Assembly (NCBI RefSeq): GCF_016599855.1
Contig: NZ_CP067041.1
Span: 4,464,001-4,528,000 of the forward strand
Reading direction: 5' to 3'
Origin: Bradyrhizobium diazoefficiens
GTDB lineage: Bacteria; Pseudomonadota; Alphaproteobacteria; Rhizobiales; Xanthobacteraceae
Length of the DNA stretch: 64,000 nucleotides
The position numbers and the translations under genes are program-made. The notes below the pieces were generated by a model. That model was given only the letters and a program-made list of their open reading frames with translations, searched no databases and was not told where the DNA came from. This document shows, piece after piece, positions 43,145 to 52,196 of the stretch. Position 1 is the first letter of the stretch, and each line of letters starts with the position of its first letter.

Positions 43145-43256
43145 CCATCCTCATGGTGAGGAGGCGCTCTTGCGCCGTCTCGAACCATGAGCAGGCCCAA
43201 ATGCCTTCTTCGTCGTCGCCATCCTTCGAGACGCTTGCTTCGCAAGCTCCTCAGGC
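43145..43256. repeat. Dispersed intergenic repeat between hydratase and DUF35 genes
   Basis: CTCATGGTGAGGAGGCGC with CTCGAACCATGAG, and CTTCGAGACGC with GCTTGCTTCGCAAGC, form short hairpins. From memory this sequence recurs widely in bradyrhizobia; no copy elsewhere in the window was found. Confidence 0.55.
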
Positions 43257-43645
43257 TAGACCGGCGTGAAGAACGGCAGCGGCGCGCCGTCGGTGGGCTT
43301 GAACACCACTTTCACCTTCTGGCCGATCTTCAGCTTCTCGAGATCGCAGTCGACGAAATTGGTCTGCACCGACGGTCCCTCCTTCAGCGCGACGTAGCCG
43401 ATCGCATAAGGACCGGTCGGCGACTTCCGCATCAGGCTGTAGGTGTAGATCGTGCCCTCGCCCGAAGCCTCCTCCCACGCCGTCTTGTCGGAGTAGCAGA
43501 ACGGGCAGATCGAGCGCGGGAAGTAATGCGCTTCGCCGCAGGTGGTGCAGCGCTTGATCATGAACTTGCCCTCTTTCGCGGCATCCCAGAACGCGGCGGT
43601 CTCGGGGTTCGTCACCGGTGCTGGATATTTTTTTGCATCTACCAT
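43256..43645 (-). CDS. DUF35-type Zn-ribbon/OB-fold acyl-CoA-associated protein
   Basis: 129 residues from ATG 43645, which overlaps the thiolase stop by one base. The N-terminal rubredoxin-like Zn-ribbon has Cys pairs in RCTTCGEAHYFPRSICPFCY, followed by an OB-fold (IYTYSLMRKSPTGPYAIGYV and VQTNFVDCDLEKLKIG). DUF35 proteins are partners of thiolases or acyl-CoA hydratases, often essential for their activity. The tight coupling here supports a thiolase complex. Confidence 0.9.
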   Translation of the reverse strand: MVDAKKYPAPVTNPETAAFWDAAKEGKFMIKRCTTCGEAHYFPRSICPFCYSDKTAWEEASGEGTIYTYSLMRKSPTGPYAIGYVALKEGPSVQTNFVDCDLEKLKIGQKVKVVFKPTDGAPLPFFTPV

Positions 43646-44802
43646 CACACGCGCTCCAGAATGGCTGTCGAGGCGGCGTGGCGAACTCCCAAGAGGCCGC
43701 CGGTGCCGTGGGCGATGGCGAGATCGCAATTCCTGACCTGCACCTTCGGATGCGCCTCGCCGCGCAACTGCCTGACGGCCTCGATGATCTTGGTCATGCC
43801 GCCGCGATTGACGGGATGGTTGCTGCAGAGGCCGCCGCCGTCGGTGTTGAACGGCAGCTTGCCGACGCCCGAGATCAGATTGCCGTCGGCAACGAACTTG
43901 CCGCCCTCGCCTTTCTTGCAGAAGCCGAGGTCTTCGAGCTGCATCAGCACGGTGATGGTGAAGCTGTCATAGATCGAGGCGTATTTGATGTCCTTCGGCG
44001 TGATGCCAGCTTCCTCGAACGCGCGCGGGCCGGACCAGATGCCGGCGGAGTAAGTGAGATCGAGATCCTTGCCGCCGCGCGGTCCCTTCATCGCCTCGCC
44101 ATGGCCGATCAGCTTGACGAGCGGCTTCTTCAGGCTCTTCGCAATCTCCGGCGTCGTCACGATCAGCGCGCCGCCGCCGTCAGAGACGACGCAGCAATCC
44201 AGACGATGCAAGGGATCGGAGATCATCGGCGAGTTCAGCACGTCCTCGACGGTGACAACGTCCTTGAGCATCGCATGCGGATTGTATTGCGCATGATGCG
44301 AGGCGGCGACCTTGATCCAGGCGAGTTGCTCGCTCGTGGTGCCGTAGTCGTGCATATGGCGCATGGCACACATGCCATAGGCATTGTGCGTGGTCGCGCC
44401 ATAGGCGGATTCGAAATCGGCCTCCGCGCCGGCTGCGCGCGGCGGCATCGCGCCGGTGCGCGGCTTGCCAGCCAGCGTGATCAGCGCAATCGAGCACTTG
44501 CCCGCCGCGATCGCCTCAGCCGCGTGGCCAAGATGGATGATGTAGGAGCAGCCGCCGGTCTCGGTGGAATCGACGTGACGGAGCTTCTTGGTGTTCAGGC
44601 CGAGATAATCGACCATCGGCCAGGCGCCGCCGGGCGCATCGCCCGCGCAGAAATAGCCGTCGACATCGTCCTTGGAGATCCCGGCGTCCTCGATCGCGCC
44701 CTTGGCGACCTCGGCGTGGAGCTGGGCGGTGGATTTGTCCGGCGCATGCCGGGTCGGATGTTCGTAGATCCCGGCAATGTAGGCCTTGCCCTTGATGGTC
44801 AA
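43645..44802 (-). CDS. SCP2-type thiolase (acetyl-CoA acyltransferase), TTG start
   Basis: 385 residues from TTG 44802, chosen because GGAG lies nine bases upstream and the protein then begins at the conserved GKAYIAGIYEHP; a longer upstream frame looks spurious. The active Cys is in STETGGCSYIIHLGHAAEAI (near residue 87). Catalytic His is in CSNHPVNRGG, and the C-terminal motif is IAHGTGG in place of the C-G-G-G of ordinary thiolases, as in the SCP-2 group. It is the first gene of the acyl-CoA operon and overlaps the DUF35 start. Confidence 0.9.
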   Translation of the reverse strand: MTIKGKAYIAGIYEHPTRHAPDKSTAQLHAEVAKGAIEDAGISKDDVDGYFCAGDAPGGAWPMVDYLGLNTKKLRHVDSTETGGCSYIIHLGHAAEAIAAGKCSIALITLAGKPRTGAMPPRAAGAEADFESAYGATTHNAYGMCAMRHMHDYGTTSEQLAWIKVAASHHAQYNPHAMLKDVVTVEDVLNSPMISDPLHRLDCCVVSDGGGALIVTTPEIAKSLKKPLVKLIGHGEAMKGPRGGKDLDLTYSAGIWSGPRAFEEAGITPKDIKYASIYDSFTITVLMQLEDLGFCKKGEGGKFVADGNLISGVGKLPFNTDGGGLCSNHPVNRGGMTKIIEAVRQLRGEAHPKVQVRNCDLAIAHGTGGLLGVRHAASTAILERV

Positions 44803-45167
44803 AACAGAGGTCTCCGCTCGCGTTTCTTCTTGGCTCTTTTTTCTGAACCGCACTGGCCTGATTGGCAAGCGCGGAAATATTCCGTCGCGCGAGAGGGCAG
44901 CGGGTGGGCGCAACTCCCTGCTTCTCTCTCACGGGTGCATTTCTGGACTGCTTCGCTGCGCTCGCAGTGACGGCGAGCCAACTCGCAGTGACGGCGAGCC
45001 AACCAGAAGCCTAAAAGTGTTTTGCCCGACGGCACAAGCGATTTTTCGTTTTTTCGAAAATAACCCGTTTTACGAAAACAACCCCATGCACAGTAGAACT
45101 GTGGTTGATTTCAAACAGGAAATCAGAAGGCGGGATAGCTTAATGCACCCGACACCCTCTCCCGCGA
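44803..45167. other. 365-bp region between thiolase and DUF3592 genes
   Basis: It holds the operon leader, a partial copy of the 61024-type repeat (GACTGCTTCGCTGCGCTCGC, near 44945) and two perfect tandem copies of a 21-bp unit (CTCGCAGTGACGGCGAGCCAA; 44955-44996). An AT-rich stretch near 45040-45075 may carry promoter signals. No gene seen. Confidence 0.6.
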
Positions 45168-46181
45168 TCAAGCCGCACTCGGACGCAGGCGATAGCGGAA
45201 CGCAGTCACGGCGGCGAGGATCAGGCCGAAGACAAGGAAAACCGCGCCACCCTTCACGCCAAAACTGTTCTGGTATTGGGCTTCGGCCGCGTCGTCGACG
45301 ATCAAAGGCCGCGCATCCGGCTGGCGCGCGAGGTACCGGATTTTTGTCTGCCTGACCGTCTGGACGCCATTCCGCGTGATCTGCCGCCAGAATCCCTGAC
45401 TGATATGGGTCGGCCCATAACTCTGCTGTCGTCCGCTCTTGTCGGTCCAAGCCAGGGTGACGAGATAACTCGGAGCGTCGCCGGCCTTGGTCACTTCGCC
45501 ATAGGCTCGCGTGATATCCGCAGTGACTTCGTCCCCGTGATCGAGGATCTCGTTCAAGGTACTTTGCTCGGAATATGAGTTCACCAGCATGTAGCCGCCG
45601 AACGGAAGCATCACGGCGGTCAGGATCCCGAGGGTAAAAGGAAAGGGACGCCGCGATCCGGCGGCAATTGCTGCACTTCCCGGCCCGCTTCGGCCCGCCG
45701 ACCATGCCTGCCATCCCATCACGAGCACCAGGAGCACGAGGCTAACACCTGCTCCCGCCAGCATGAATCCGGACGTGGATCGGATATGGCTCAAATGGTC
45801 GTCGAGATCTTCGACAATCACCGGAAGCGATGAATCGTCGTCAACGGCCTGAATGGGGACCGTCAGGAGCTTGAGCTGATGGCCGACCGTGATTCGCGCC
45901 GCATAGGCAGCGCTGACCGCAATCCCCTTGCGCTCGCGCTGAACGCCGTCCTTTCCGGTCCATTGCAGTCCGATCGACAGGTTCTCGTCGACATAGCGGG
46001 GCCAGACCCCGTCAAACACGAACGGAAACCGGTTCGACACGACTTCGGCCGACGTGATCTTGCCCGTGGTGCCATAGCCGTCGCGCATGACGCGTTCGAT
46101 GTCATGCTGATGCCAGTATATCCCCAGCGCCGCCAATAGCCCGACGACGACAAATACCATCAAACCACCGCGCAATGACAT
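45168..46181 (-). CDS. DUF3592-type membrane protein
   Basis: 337 residues from ATG 46181. Membrane segments lie at about 5-23, 143-163, 190-210 and 305-327. Two extracytoplasmic stretches contain the DUF3592 pattern: GYGTTGKITSAEVVSNRFPF, with SIGLQWTGKDGVQRERKGIA, and later DEVTADITRAYGEVTK, with LVTLAWTDKSGRQQSYGPTH. Thus it looks like two DUF3592 units in tandem. Function unknown; it ends where the thiolase leader begins, on the same strand. Confidence 0.75.
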   Translation of the reverse strand: MSLRGGLMVFVVVGLLAALGIYWHQHDIERVMRDGYGTTGKITSAEVVSNRFPFVFDGVWPRYVDENLSIGLQWTGKDGVQRERKGIAVSAAYAARITVGHQLKLLTVPIQAVDDDSSLPVIVEDLDDHLSHIRSTSGFMLAGAGVSLVLLVLVMGWQAWSAGRSGPGSAAIAAGSRRPFPFTLGILTAVMLPFGGYMLVNSYSEQSTLNEILDHGDEVTADITRAYGEVTKAGDAPSYLVTLAWTDKSGRQQSYGPTHISQGFWRQITRNGVQTVRQTKIRYLARQPDARPLIVDDAAEAQYQNSFGVKGGAVFLVFGLILAAVTAFRYRLRPSAA

Positions 46182-46282
46182 CGATCGCCGCCCCACATAG
46201 CGCACGACCGCATGACCTGCCGCGCTTCGCTATCAAAGGTTGCTGATATCGCGCAGCTGCAACTTTTGTCAAACGCGGATCT

Positions 46283-46399
46283 GTAGGGTGGGTTAGCGAC
46301 AGCGTAACCCACCTCTTTGCTTTCCCACACGAAAGCAGAATGGTGGGTTACGCCTTGCGGTCTGCGCTTCGCGCAGTCCGCAAGGCTAACCCACCCTAC
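46283..46399. repeat. REP-like inverted repeat supplying a stop codon
   Basis: GTAGGGTGGGTTAGC (46283-46297) and GCTAACCCACCCTAC (46385-46399) are exact complements; a further copy of the GGTGGGTTACGC core lies inside. The right arm overlaps the last codon and TAG stop (46396-46398) of the indolepyruvate oxidoreductase gene. Related elements are at 54243, 58132 and 58548. Confidence 0.88.
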
Positions 46400-49300
46400 T
46401 CCGCCGCGATCTGCCTTGGCGCTGGCGGCGGGCTCGCGAGGTCGGCGGCGAGTTGGGCGTAGCGGGCTTTTGCGTCGGCGACGGCCTTCTCCTTCACCGG
46501 GCCGTAGCCGCGGATGTGGTCGGGCAGTGACAGCAATTCGACCGCGGTATCGATGGTGAGCGGCGACAACAGGCTGAGCACGATGGCGACGTCCTTCTCG
46601 TAACCGGCGATCAGGTCGCGCTCGAGCTTGCGGTCGGCGCTGCGGCCGAAAATGTCGAGCGGCGTGCCGCGCAGGAATTTCAGCTTCGCCAGCACGCGGA
46701 AGACGTTCAGCATCCATGGGCCGAAGGCGCGCTTCTTCGGGCGGCCGAGCGAATCGACGCCAGACGCCAGAATCGGCGGGGCCAGGTTGAAGCTGAATTT
46801 GTAGTCGCCCTCGAACTGGTCGCGGAGCTGCTGCGCGAAGGCGCCGTCGGCGAAGAGACGCGCGACCTCGTACTCGTCCTTGTAGGCGAGCAGCTTGGCG
46901 TAGTTGATCGCGACCGCGCGGGGAAGGGCATCGCCATAGCCGCCCTTCACCGCGGCATCACGAACCTGGTCGACCAGCTTGCGATAGCGCTTTGCCAGAC
47001 GGCTGTTCTGGTAGGCAATGAGATGCTTGGCGCGGTGCTCGACGACTTCGTCGAGCGTCATGGCATCCAGCGTCTTGGGCGCTGCGACTTCGTCCGTTCC
47101 TTTCAACATGGCGACGAAGCGCGCTGGGTCCGCCACAGCGAGGCGGCCGAGGCGGAAGGCTTCCTTGTTCATCTTGATCGCGACGCCGTTGACCTCGATC
47201 GCCTGCTCGATCGATTCCGCCGACAGCGGGAACAGCCCCTTCTGATAGGCGTAGCCCATCATCATCATGTTGGTGGCGATGGCATCGCCGAGCAGCTGCT
47301 CGGCCGGCTTGGTAAAATCGAAGAACACCGAGTCCTTGTGCAGCGCTGTTTCCAGCAATCCGTTCAGCTTGCGGCTCTGGAAATTGAAGTCGCGGTTGAG
47401 GACGAAATCGGCGGTCGGGATGACGTGGCTGTTGATGATGCCGCGGGTGCGGCTGGAGTCGCAGAGCGAGATCGTGTCCTTGGCGACCGCCACCACCTCG
47501 TCGGCGGCGAGCACGACATCGGCGGTGCCGGTGACGATGCGCGAGCAGGTTACCTCGGCCGGATGATCCGACAGGCGGACGTGGCTGAGCACCGCGCCAC
47601 CCTTTTGCGCCAAGCCCGACATGTCGAGGATCATCGAGGCCTTGCCCTCGATATGGGCGGCCATGCCGAGCAGCGCCCCGATGGTGAGCACGCCGGTGCC
47701 GCCGACACCGCCGACCGCGATGTTGTACGGCTTGTCCAGCGTCGGCCGCGATGCCGGCTCCGGCAGTTCGCCGATGTCGGACAGCTCCGCCGGCGCGCGG
47801 TGGCGCGGCGCCCCGCCGTCAATGGTGACGAAGGACGGGCAGAAGCCTTTGAGACACGAATAGTCCTTGTTGCAGGACGACTGGTTGATGGCGCGCTTGC
47901 GGCCGAACTCGGTCTCCAGCGGCTCGACCGAGATGCAGTTCGACTGCACCGAGCAGTCGCCGCAACCTTCGCAGACCGCCGGGTTGATCATGACGCGCCG
48001 CGCCGGATCTTCCAGCGTGCCGCGCTTGCGGCGGCGACGCTTCTCGGCGGCGCAGGTCTGTACGAAGACGATGGCGGATGCGCCCTTCACCTTGCGCAGC
48101 GTCTTCTGAACCGTGTCGAGTTCGTCCCGATGCGCGGTCTTGACGCCGGGCGCGATCTCTCCCGCCGGATAGGCGTCGGGATTTTCGGAGACCAGATAGA
48201 TCTCGCGGATGCCTTCGCTGTGGAGCTGGAAGGTGATCTGCTGCGGCGACAATTCGCCGTCGACATGCTGGCCGCCGGTCATCGCGGTCGCGTCGTTATA
48301 GAGGATCTTGTAGGTGATGTTGGCGCCGGAGGCGACCGCCTGGCGGATCGCAAGGCTGCCCGAGTGAAAATACGTGCCGTCGCCGAGATTGGCGAACACG
48401 TGATCTTCCTTGGTAAAGGGGGCAACGCCGACCCACGGCACGCCCTCGCCGCCCATATGGGTGAAGGTCTCGGTGGAGCGATCCATCCACAGCGCCATGA
48501 AGTGGCAGCCGATGCCGGCGAAGGCGCGGCTGCCTTCGGGCACCTTCGTCGAGGTGTTGTGCGGGCAGCCGGAGCAGAAATAGGGCGTGCGGGAGACGGG
48601 TGCTACGGCCTGCATCTGGGTGGCCTGGCGGCCGTTGAACCAGTCGGCCTTGGCGCGCAGCATGGCCGCAATTTCAGGATTGAGATCAAGTCGAAGCAGG
48701 CGCTCGGTGAGCGAACTGGCCAGTGAGGCGACGCTGAGCTCTTCGGCAAAGGGGAGGAAGCGCTTGTCGTGATCGTCCATCTTGCCGATGATGCGGGGAC
48801 GGACATCGTCGCGCCAGTTGAACAGCTCCTGCTTCACTTGATTCTCGACGATCTCGCGGCGCTCTTCGATGATGAAGATTTCCTCGAGGCCTACAGCGAA
48901 TTGCCTGACGCCTTCCGGCTCCAGAGGCCAGGGCATGCCGATCTTGTACAATCGCAGTCCGATCTTGGCGGCGATTTCGGGTGTGATACCGAGCTCGCGC
49001 AGCGCCTGCCGGATATCCTCGTAGCTCTTGCCGGACGCCATGATGCCGTAGCGGGCGTTCGGCGAATCCATGGTGATGCGGTTCACCTTGTTGGCGCGCG
49101 CGAAAGCGATCGCGGCAAAGCCCTTGTAGTCCTGGAGGCGGCGGTCCTGGGCAAAACGATCGTCGGGCCAGCGCAGATTGAGGCCGCCCTCGGGCATCTC
49201 GAAATCGGTGGGAATCACGAACGGCGTCATCTCGTCGGTGAGGTCGATCTCGGCGGTGGTCTCCACCGTCTCGGTGATCACCTTCATGCCGACCCAGCAG

Positions 49301-49887
49301 CCTGAATAGCGCGACATCGCGATGCCGAGCAGGCCCATCTCGATCATCTCGTGGATGCTGGACGGATAGAGATAAGGCATCAGCGCCGAGATGAACGCGT
49401 GGTCCGACTGATGCGGGACGGTGGAGGATTTCGCACCGTGGTCGTCACCGGCAAGGCACAGCACGCCGCCGTTCTTGGCGGAGCCGGCCGCATTGCCGTG
49501 CCGGAAGACGTCGCCGCAGCGATCGACCCCGGGACCCTTGCCGTACCAAATGCCGACCACGCCGTCATATTTGGCGCCGGGCGAGAGGTTGAGCTGCTGC
49601 GAGCCCCAGACGGCGGTCGCCGCCAGATCCTCGTTCACGCCGGGCTGGAATTTGATGTTGTACTGCTCGAGATGCTTTCGCGCGGCGAACAGCTGCTGGT
49701 CGTAGCCGCCGAGCGGCGAACCGCGATAACCTGAGATGAAGCCGGCGGTGTTCAGCCCCGCGGCGCGGTCGCGGCGAATCTGGGCCATGGGCAGGCGCAC
49801 CAGCGCCTGAATGCCCGTCGTAAAAATATGGCCTGTGTCCTGGGTGTATTTTTGATCGAGACTGATCGGACCCTGGTTGATGCCCAT
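46396..49887 (-). CDS. Indolepyruvate:ferredoxin oxidoreductase, fused subunits
   Basis: 1163 residues from ATG 49887 (GAGGAC before it). The fused enzyme oxidatively decarboxylates indolepyruvate and other aryl-pyruvates to acyl-CoA using ferredoxin. The N-terminal half binds thiamine diphosphate: FISGYRGSPLGGYDQQLF and GDDHGAKSSTVPHQSD. Cys clusters for iron-sulfur centres are VCEGCGDCSVQSNC and SCNKDYSCLKGFCPSF (about 645-690). The gamma-like domain follows with GVGGTGVLTIGALLGMAAH and MSGLAQKGGAVLSHVRLS, then a C-terminal helical part of unknown role. The stop lies inside a repeat arm. It is a single-gene unit. Confidence 0.95.
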   Translation of the reverse strand: MGINQGPISLDQKYTQDTGHIFTTGIQALVRLPMAQIRRDRAAGLNTAGFISGYRGSPLGGYDQQLFAARKHLEQYNIKFQPGVNEDLAATAVWGSQQLNLSPGAKYDGVVGIWYGKGPGVDRCGDVFRHGNAAGSAKNGGVLCLAGDDHGAKSSTVPHQSDHAFISALMPYLYPSSIHEMIEMGLLGIAMSRYSGCWVGMKVITETVETTAEIDLTDEMTPFVIPTDFEMPEGGLNLRWPDDRFAQDRRLQDYKGFAAIAFARANKVNRITMDSPNARYGIMASGKSYEDIRQALRELGITPEIAAKIGLRLYKIGMPWPLEPEGVRQFAVGLEEIFIIEERREIVENQVKQELFNWRDDVRPRIIGKMDDHDKRFLPFAEELSVASLASSLTERLLRLDLNPEIAAMLRAKADWFNGRQATQMQAVAPVSRTPYFCSGCPHNTSTKVPEGSRAFAGIGCHFMALWMDRSTETFTHMGGEGVPWVGVAPFTKEDHVFANLGDGTYFHSGSLAIRQAVASGANITYKILYNDATAMTGGQHVDGELSPQQITFQLHSEGIREIYLVSENPDAYPAGEIAPGVKTAHRDELDTVQKTLRKVKGASAIVFVQTCAAEKRRRRKRGTLEDPARRVMINPAVCEGCGDCSVQSNCISVEPLETEFGRKRAINQSSCNKDYSCLKGFCPSFVTIDGGAPRHRAPAELSDIGELPEPASRPTLDKPYNIAVGGVGGTGVLTIGALLGMAAHIEGKASMILDMSGLAQKGGAVLSHVRLSDHPAEVTCSRIVTGTADVVLAADEVVAVAKDTISLCDSSRTRGIINSHVIPTADFVLNRDFNFQSRKLNGLLETALHKDSVFFDFTKPAEQLLGDAIATNMMMMGYAYQKGLFPLSAESIEQAIEVNGVAIKMNKEAFRLGRLAVADPARFVAMLKGTDEVAAPKTLDAMTLDEVVEHRAKHLIAYQNSRLAKRYRKLVDQVRDAAVKGGYGDALPRAVAINYAKLLAYKDEYEVARLFADGAFAQQLRDQFEGDYKFSFNLAPPILASGVDSLGRPKKRAFGPWMLNVFRVLAKLKFLRGTPLDIFGRSADRKLERDLIAGYEKDVAIVLSLLSPLTIDTAVELLSLPDHIRGYGPVKEKAVADAKARYAQLAADLASPPPAPRQIAAE

Positions 49888-50168
49888 TGTTGTCCTCTTC
49901 CGCCCTTTTGAGCGTCTGGCCACTTAAGCCGTTGCCTGCCCGTTGTTTTTAGCTAGGGCGCGCCGACCACCGTCGCCACTCTATGTCGGATATTTAACGC
50001 GGCGCATCACAAATCTGGGCTTTCCGCGATGGCGGGAAAAAACGCAATTTCGTGGCCGGAAAGGCATTGGCGATTTTCAATTTGTGTCACCATACCCCCG
50101 CTGCCGCGAAACGACATGACGCCGCTATGATTCGGCACTCGACGATTGGTCGCAGGAGAAGGCTTTCG

Positions 50169-51380
50169 ATGCGGACGATTCTGGCTGTTGCGCTCTTGTG
50201 CAGTGCGGTTGCGGGCGCTTCCGTCGCCGCCGAGCCGTCGCCCGAGGTGATCGCTTACGGCAAAGCACTGGTCGAGGCCGGCGACTGCGCGGGCTGCCAC
50301 ACCGCCGATCCGGCAAAACCGTTCGCGGGCGGCAAGCGCATCGACACGCCATTCGGCGCGATCTATGCGCCGAACCTGACGCCGGACCGCGACACCGGGA
50401 TCGGCGCCTGGCCGGATGCCGATTTCACCCGCGCGGTACGTTACGGCATCGCGCCGGACGGCTCGCGCTACTACCCGGCCTTCCCCTACCCCTACTTCAC
50501 CCGGATGACCAAGGACGACACGCTGGCGATCCGCGCCTATCTCGGCACGCTTGCGCCTGTTATCAGCCGCAACAAGCCGCCCGAGTTGCGCTGGCCGTTC
50601 GGCTATCGCGGCCTGATGCGGGCCTGGAATTTGCTGTTCTTCAAGCCCGGCCTTTTCGAGCCGGACCAGACCAAAAGCGTGGCGTGGAATAGAGGCGGCT
50701 ATCTCGTCACGGGACCAGGCCATTGCGGCGCCTGCCACACGCCGAAGAACTATTTTGGCGCGGACAAGACCGCGCAGGCGCTGTCGGGCAGCGAAGTCGG
50801 TGGCTGGTACGCACCGCGCCTCGATGGCGCCCCGCGCAGCGGTTTGCAATCGTGGAGCGCCGAGGACATCACCGAATATCTGCAGAGCGGCCGCAACGCC
50901 AAGAGCCATGCCGGCGGGCCGATGGCCGAGGTAATCGTCAATTCGACGTCCAAGATGAGCGATGCCGATGTCCGTGCGATAGCGGTTTACCTGAAGAGCC
51001 TGCCGCCGTCGCGCCGTGAGACGATCGTGACGCCGCCCGATGAGGCCGAGATGAAAGCAGGCCAGGCAGTCTACGCAAAATTCTGCATCGCCTGCCATGA
51101 AGCCGACGGCAGCGGCGCGCCGCGCATCTATCCGCCGCTGCCGGCCAATGCGCTGCTGCAATCGATCAACCCGTCCTCCACCCTGCGCATCATCCTCGAC
51201 GGCGCGCGCACCGTGACGACGCCGCGGGCGCCGAATACCGGCGAGATGCCGGCCTATGCCAGGCAATTGTCCGATGACGAGATCGCCGCGGTGACGAACT
51301 ACATCCGCAATTCCTGGGGCAATGCGGGCCCGCTGGTGACGCCGGCGCAGGTAGCGAAGGCGCGCGGACAGGAGCCGTAG
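50169..51380 (+). CDS. Exported triheme cytochrome c (alcohol/aldehyde-dehydrogenase electron acceptor type)
   Basis: 403 residues from ATG 50169 with AGGAGAAGG upstream. Signal peptide 1-21 (MRTILAVALLCSAVAGASVAA). Three heme-binding CxxCH motifs: CAGCH (about 39), CGACH (about 187) and CIACH (about 306), each followed by the Met-ligand region. The LTPDRDTGIGAWPDADFTRA and GLMRAWNLLFFKPG segments are those of the cytochrome subunit of membrane-bound alcohol dehydrogenases. No dehydrogenase gene is adjacent, so it may serve a partner elsewhere. Its stop codon directly abuts that of the convergent TRIC gene. Confidence 0.93.
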   Translation: MRTILAVALLCSAVAGASVAAEPSPEVIAYGKALVEAGDCAGCHTADPAKPFAGGKRIDTPFGAIYAPNLTPDRDTGIGAWPDADFTRAVRYGIAPDGSRYYPAFPYPYFTRMTKDDTLAIRAYLGTLAPVISRNKPPELRWPFGYRGLMRAWNLLFFKPGLFEPDQTKSVAWNRGGYLVTGPGHCGACHTPKNYFGADKTAQALSGSEVGGWYAPRLDGAPRSGLQSWSAEDITEYLQSGRNAKSHAGGPMAEVIVNSTSKMSDADVRAIAVYLKSLPPSRRETIVTPPDEAEMKAGQAVYAKFCIACHEADGSGAPRIYPPLPANALLQSINPSSTLRIILDGARTVTTPRAPNTGEMPAYARQLSDDEIAAVTNYIRNSWGNAGPLVTPAQVAKARGQEP

Positions 51381-52031
51381 CTAGGGCTCCTGCTCCTCAT
51401 CTCCCGTGAACACGAATTTCGGCATCTCCCATTTGTAGCGCACCGCGAGCAGGCGAAAGCTGAGGCCGAGCACGAAAGTCAGGATCGTCCAGAGCTCGGC
51501 GTTGAGATTGAGGCCGAAGGCGGTGGCATAGAACAGGCCGGTCACGACCGAAACACTGGCGTAGAGTTCGGAGCGGAACAGCAGCGGCACGTCGTTGCAG
51601 AGCACGTCGCGCAGGACACCGCCGGCGCATCCCGTCACCATGCCCGAGACGATGACGATGGGCAGCGAGGCATCCATCTGCCAGGCGACGTTACAGCCGA
51701 TCATGGTGAAGACCACGAGGCCGATGGCATCCAGCACGATGAAAGCGACGTGCAGCCGGTGTACCAAGCGCGCGATCAGGATCGTCAGCAGCGCCGACCC
51801 CCCCGGCAGCGCGAGGTAGACCGGATTTGCAACCCAGACCAGCGGATAGTGACCGAGAAAGAGGTCGCGCAGTGTGCCGCCGCCAAGCGCGGTGACGCAG
51901 GCGAGAAGACAGACGCCGACATAATCCATGCTGCGCCGGCCGGCGGCCAACGCTGCCGTCATGCCCTCCGCCGAGATGGCGACATATGCCAGAAGGTGCA
52001 GCACGCTGTCGGTTGGCGGCAAACTCCACAT
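51381..52031 (-). CDS. TRIC-family (UPF0126) cation channel
   Basis: 216 residues from ATG 52031 (GGGA upstream); the usual length of the family. Seven membrane helices. Two repeats, each with a Gly-rich hinge: ACVTALGGGTLRDLFLGHYP and GMVTGCAGGVLRDVLCNDVP, the signature of UPF0126/TRIC proteins. Bacterial members form trimeric cation channels. The gene ends base-to-base with the cytochrome gene and is 165 bases from the next forward gene. Confidence 0.94.
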   Translation of the reverse strand: MWSLPPTDSVLHLLAYVAISAEGMTAALAAGRRSMDYVGVCLLACVTALGGGTLRDLFLGHYPLVWVANPVYLALPGGSALLTILIARLVHRLHVAFIVLDAIGLVVFTMIGCNVAWQMDASLPIVIVSGMVTGCAGGVLRDVLCNDVPLLFRSELYASVSVVTGLFYATAFGLNLNAELWTILTFVLGLSFRLLAVRYKWEMPKFVFTGDEEQEP

Positions 52032-52196
52032 CGACTTGTTCCCTTGTCGCGGCCATGGAACCCCGTCCATGGTTCCTTCCGGAACAGGTTCCCGATTCCC
52101 GGGATAAGGGCAACATGCGACGAAAGCATAAAGGGCCCGGAACAGAATCTCGCATCCACGGGTTGTCCCGCCGCAATCAACGAGGAGACCCAATCG

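Noticed and set aside
44955..44996. Two exact 21-bp repeats considered as a CRISPR start
   Set aside because: There are no spacers between the repeats, only two units, and no cas genes.
47023..48726. A 567-codon plus-strand frame opposite indolepyruvate oxidoreductase
   Set aside because: It is the complement of a gene with intact TPP and iron-sulfur motifs.
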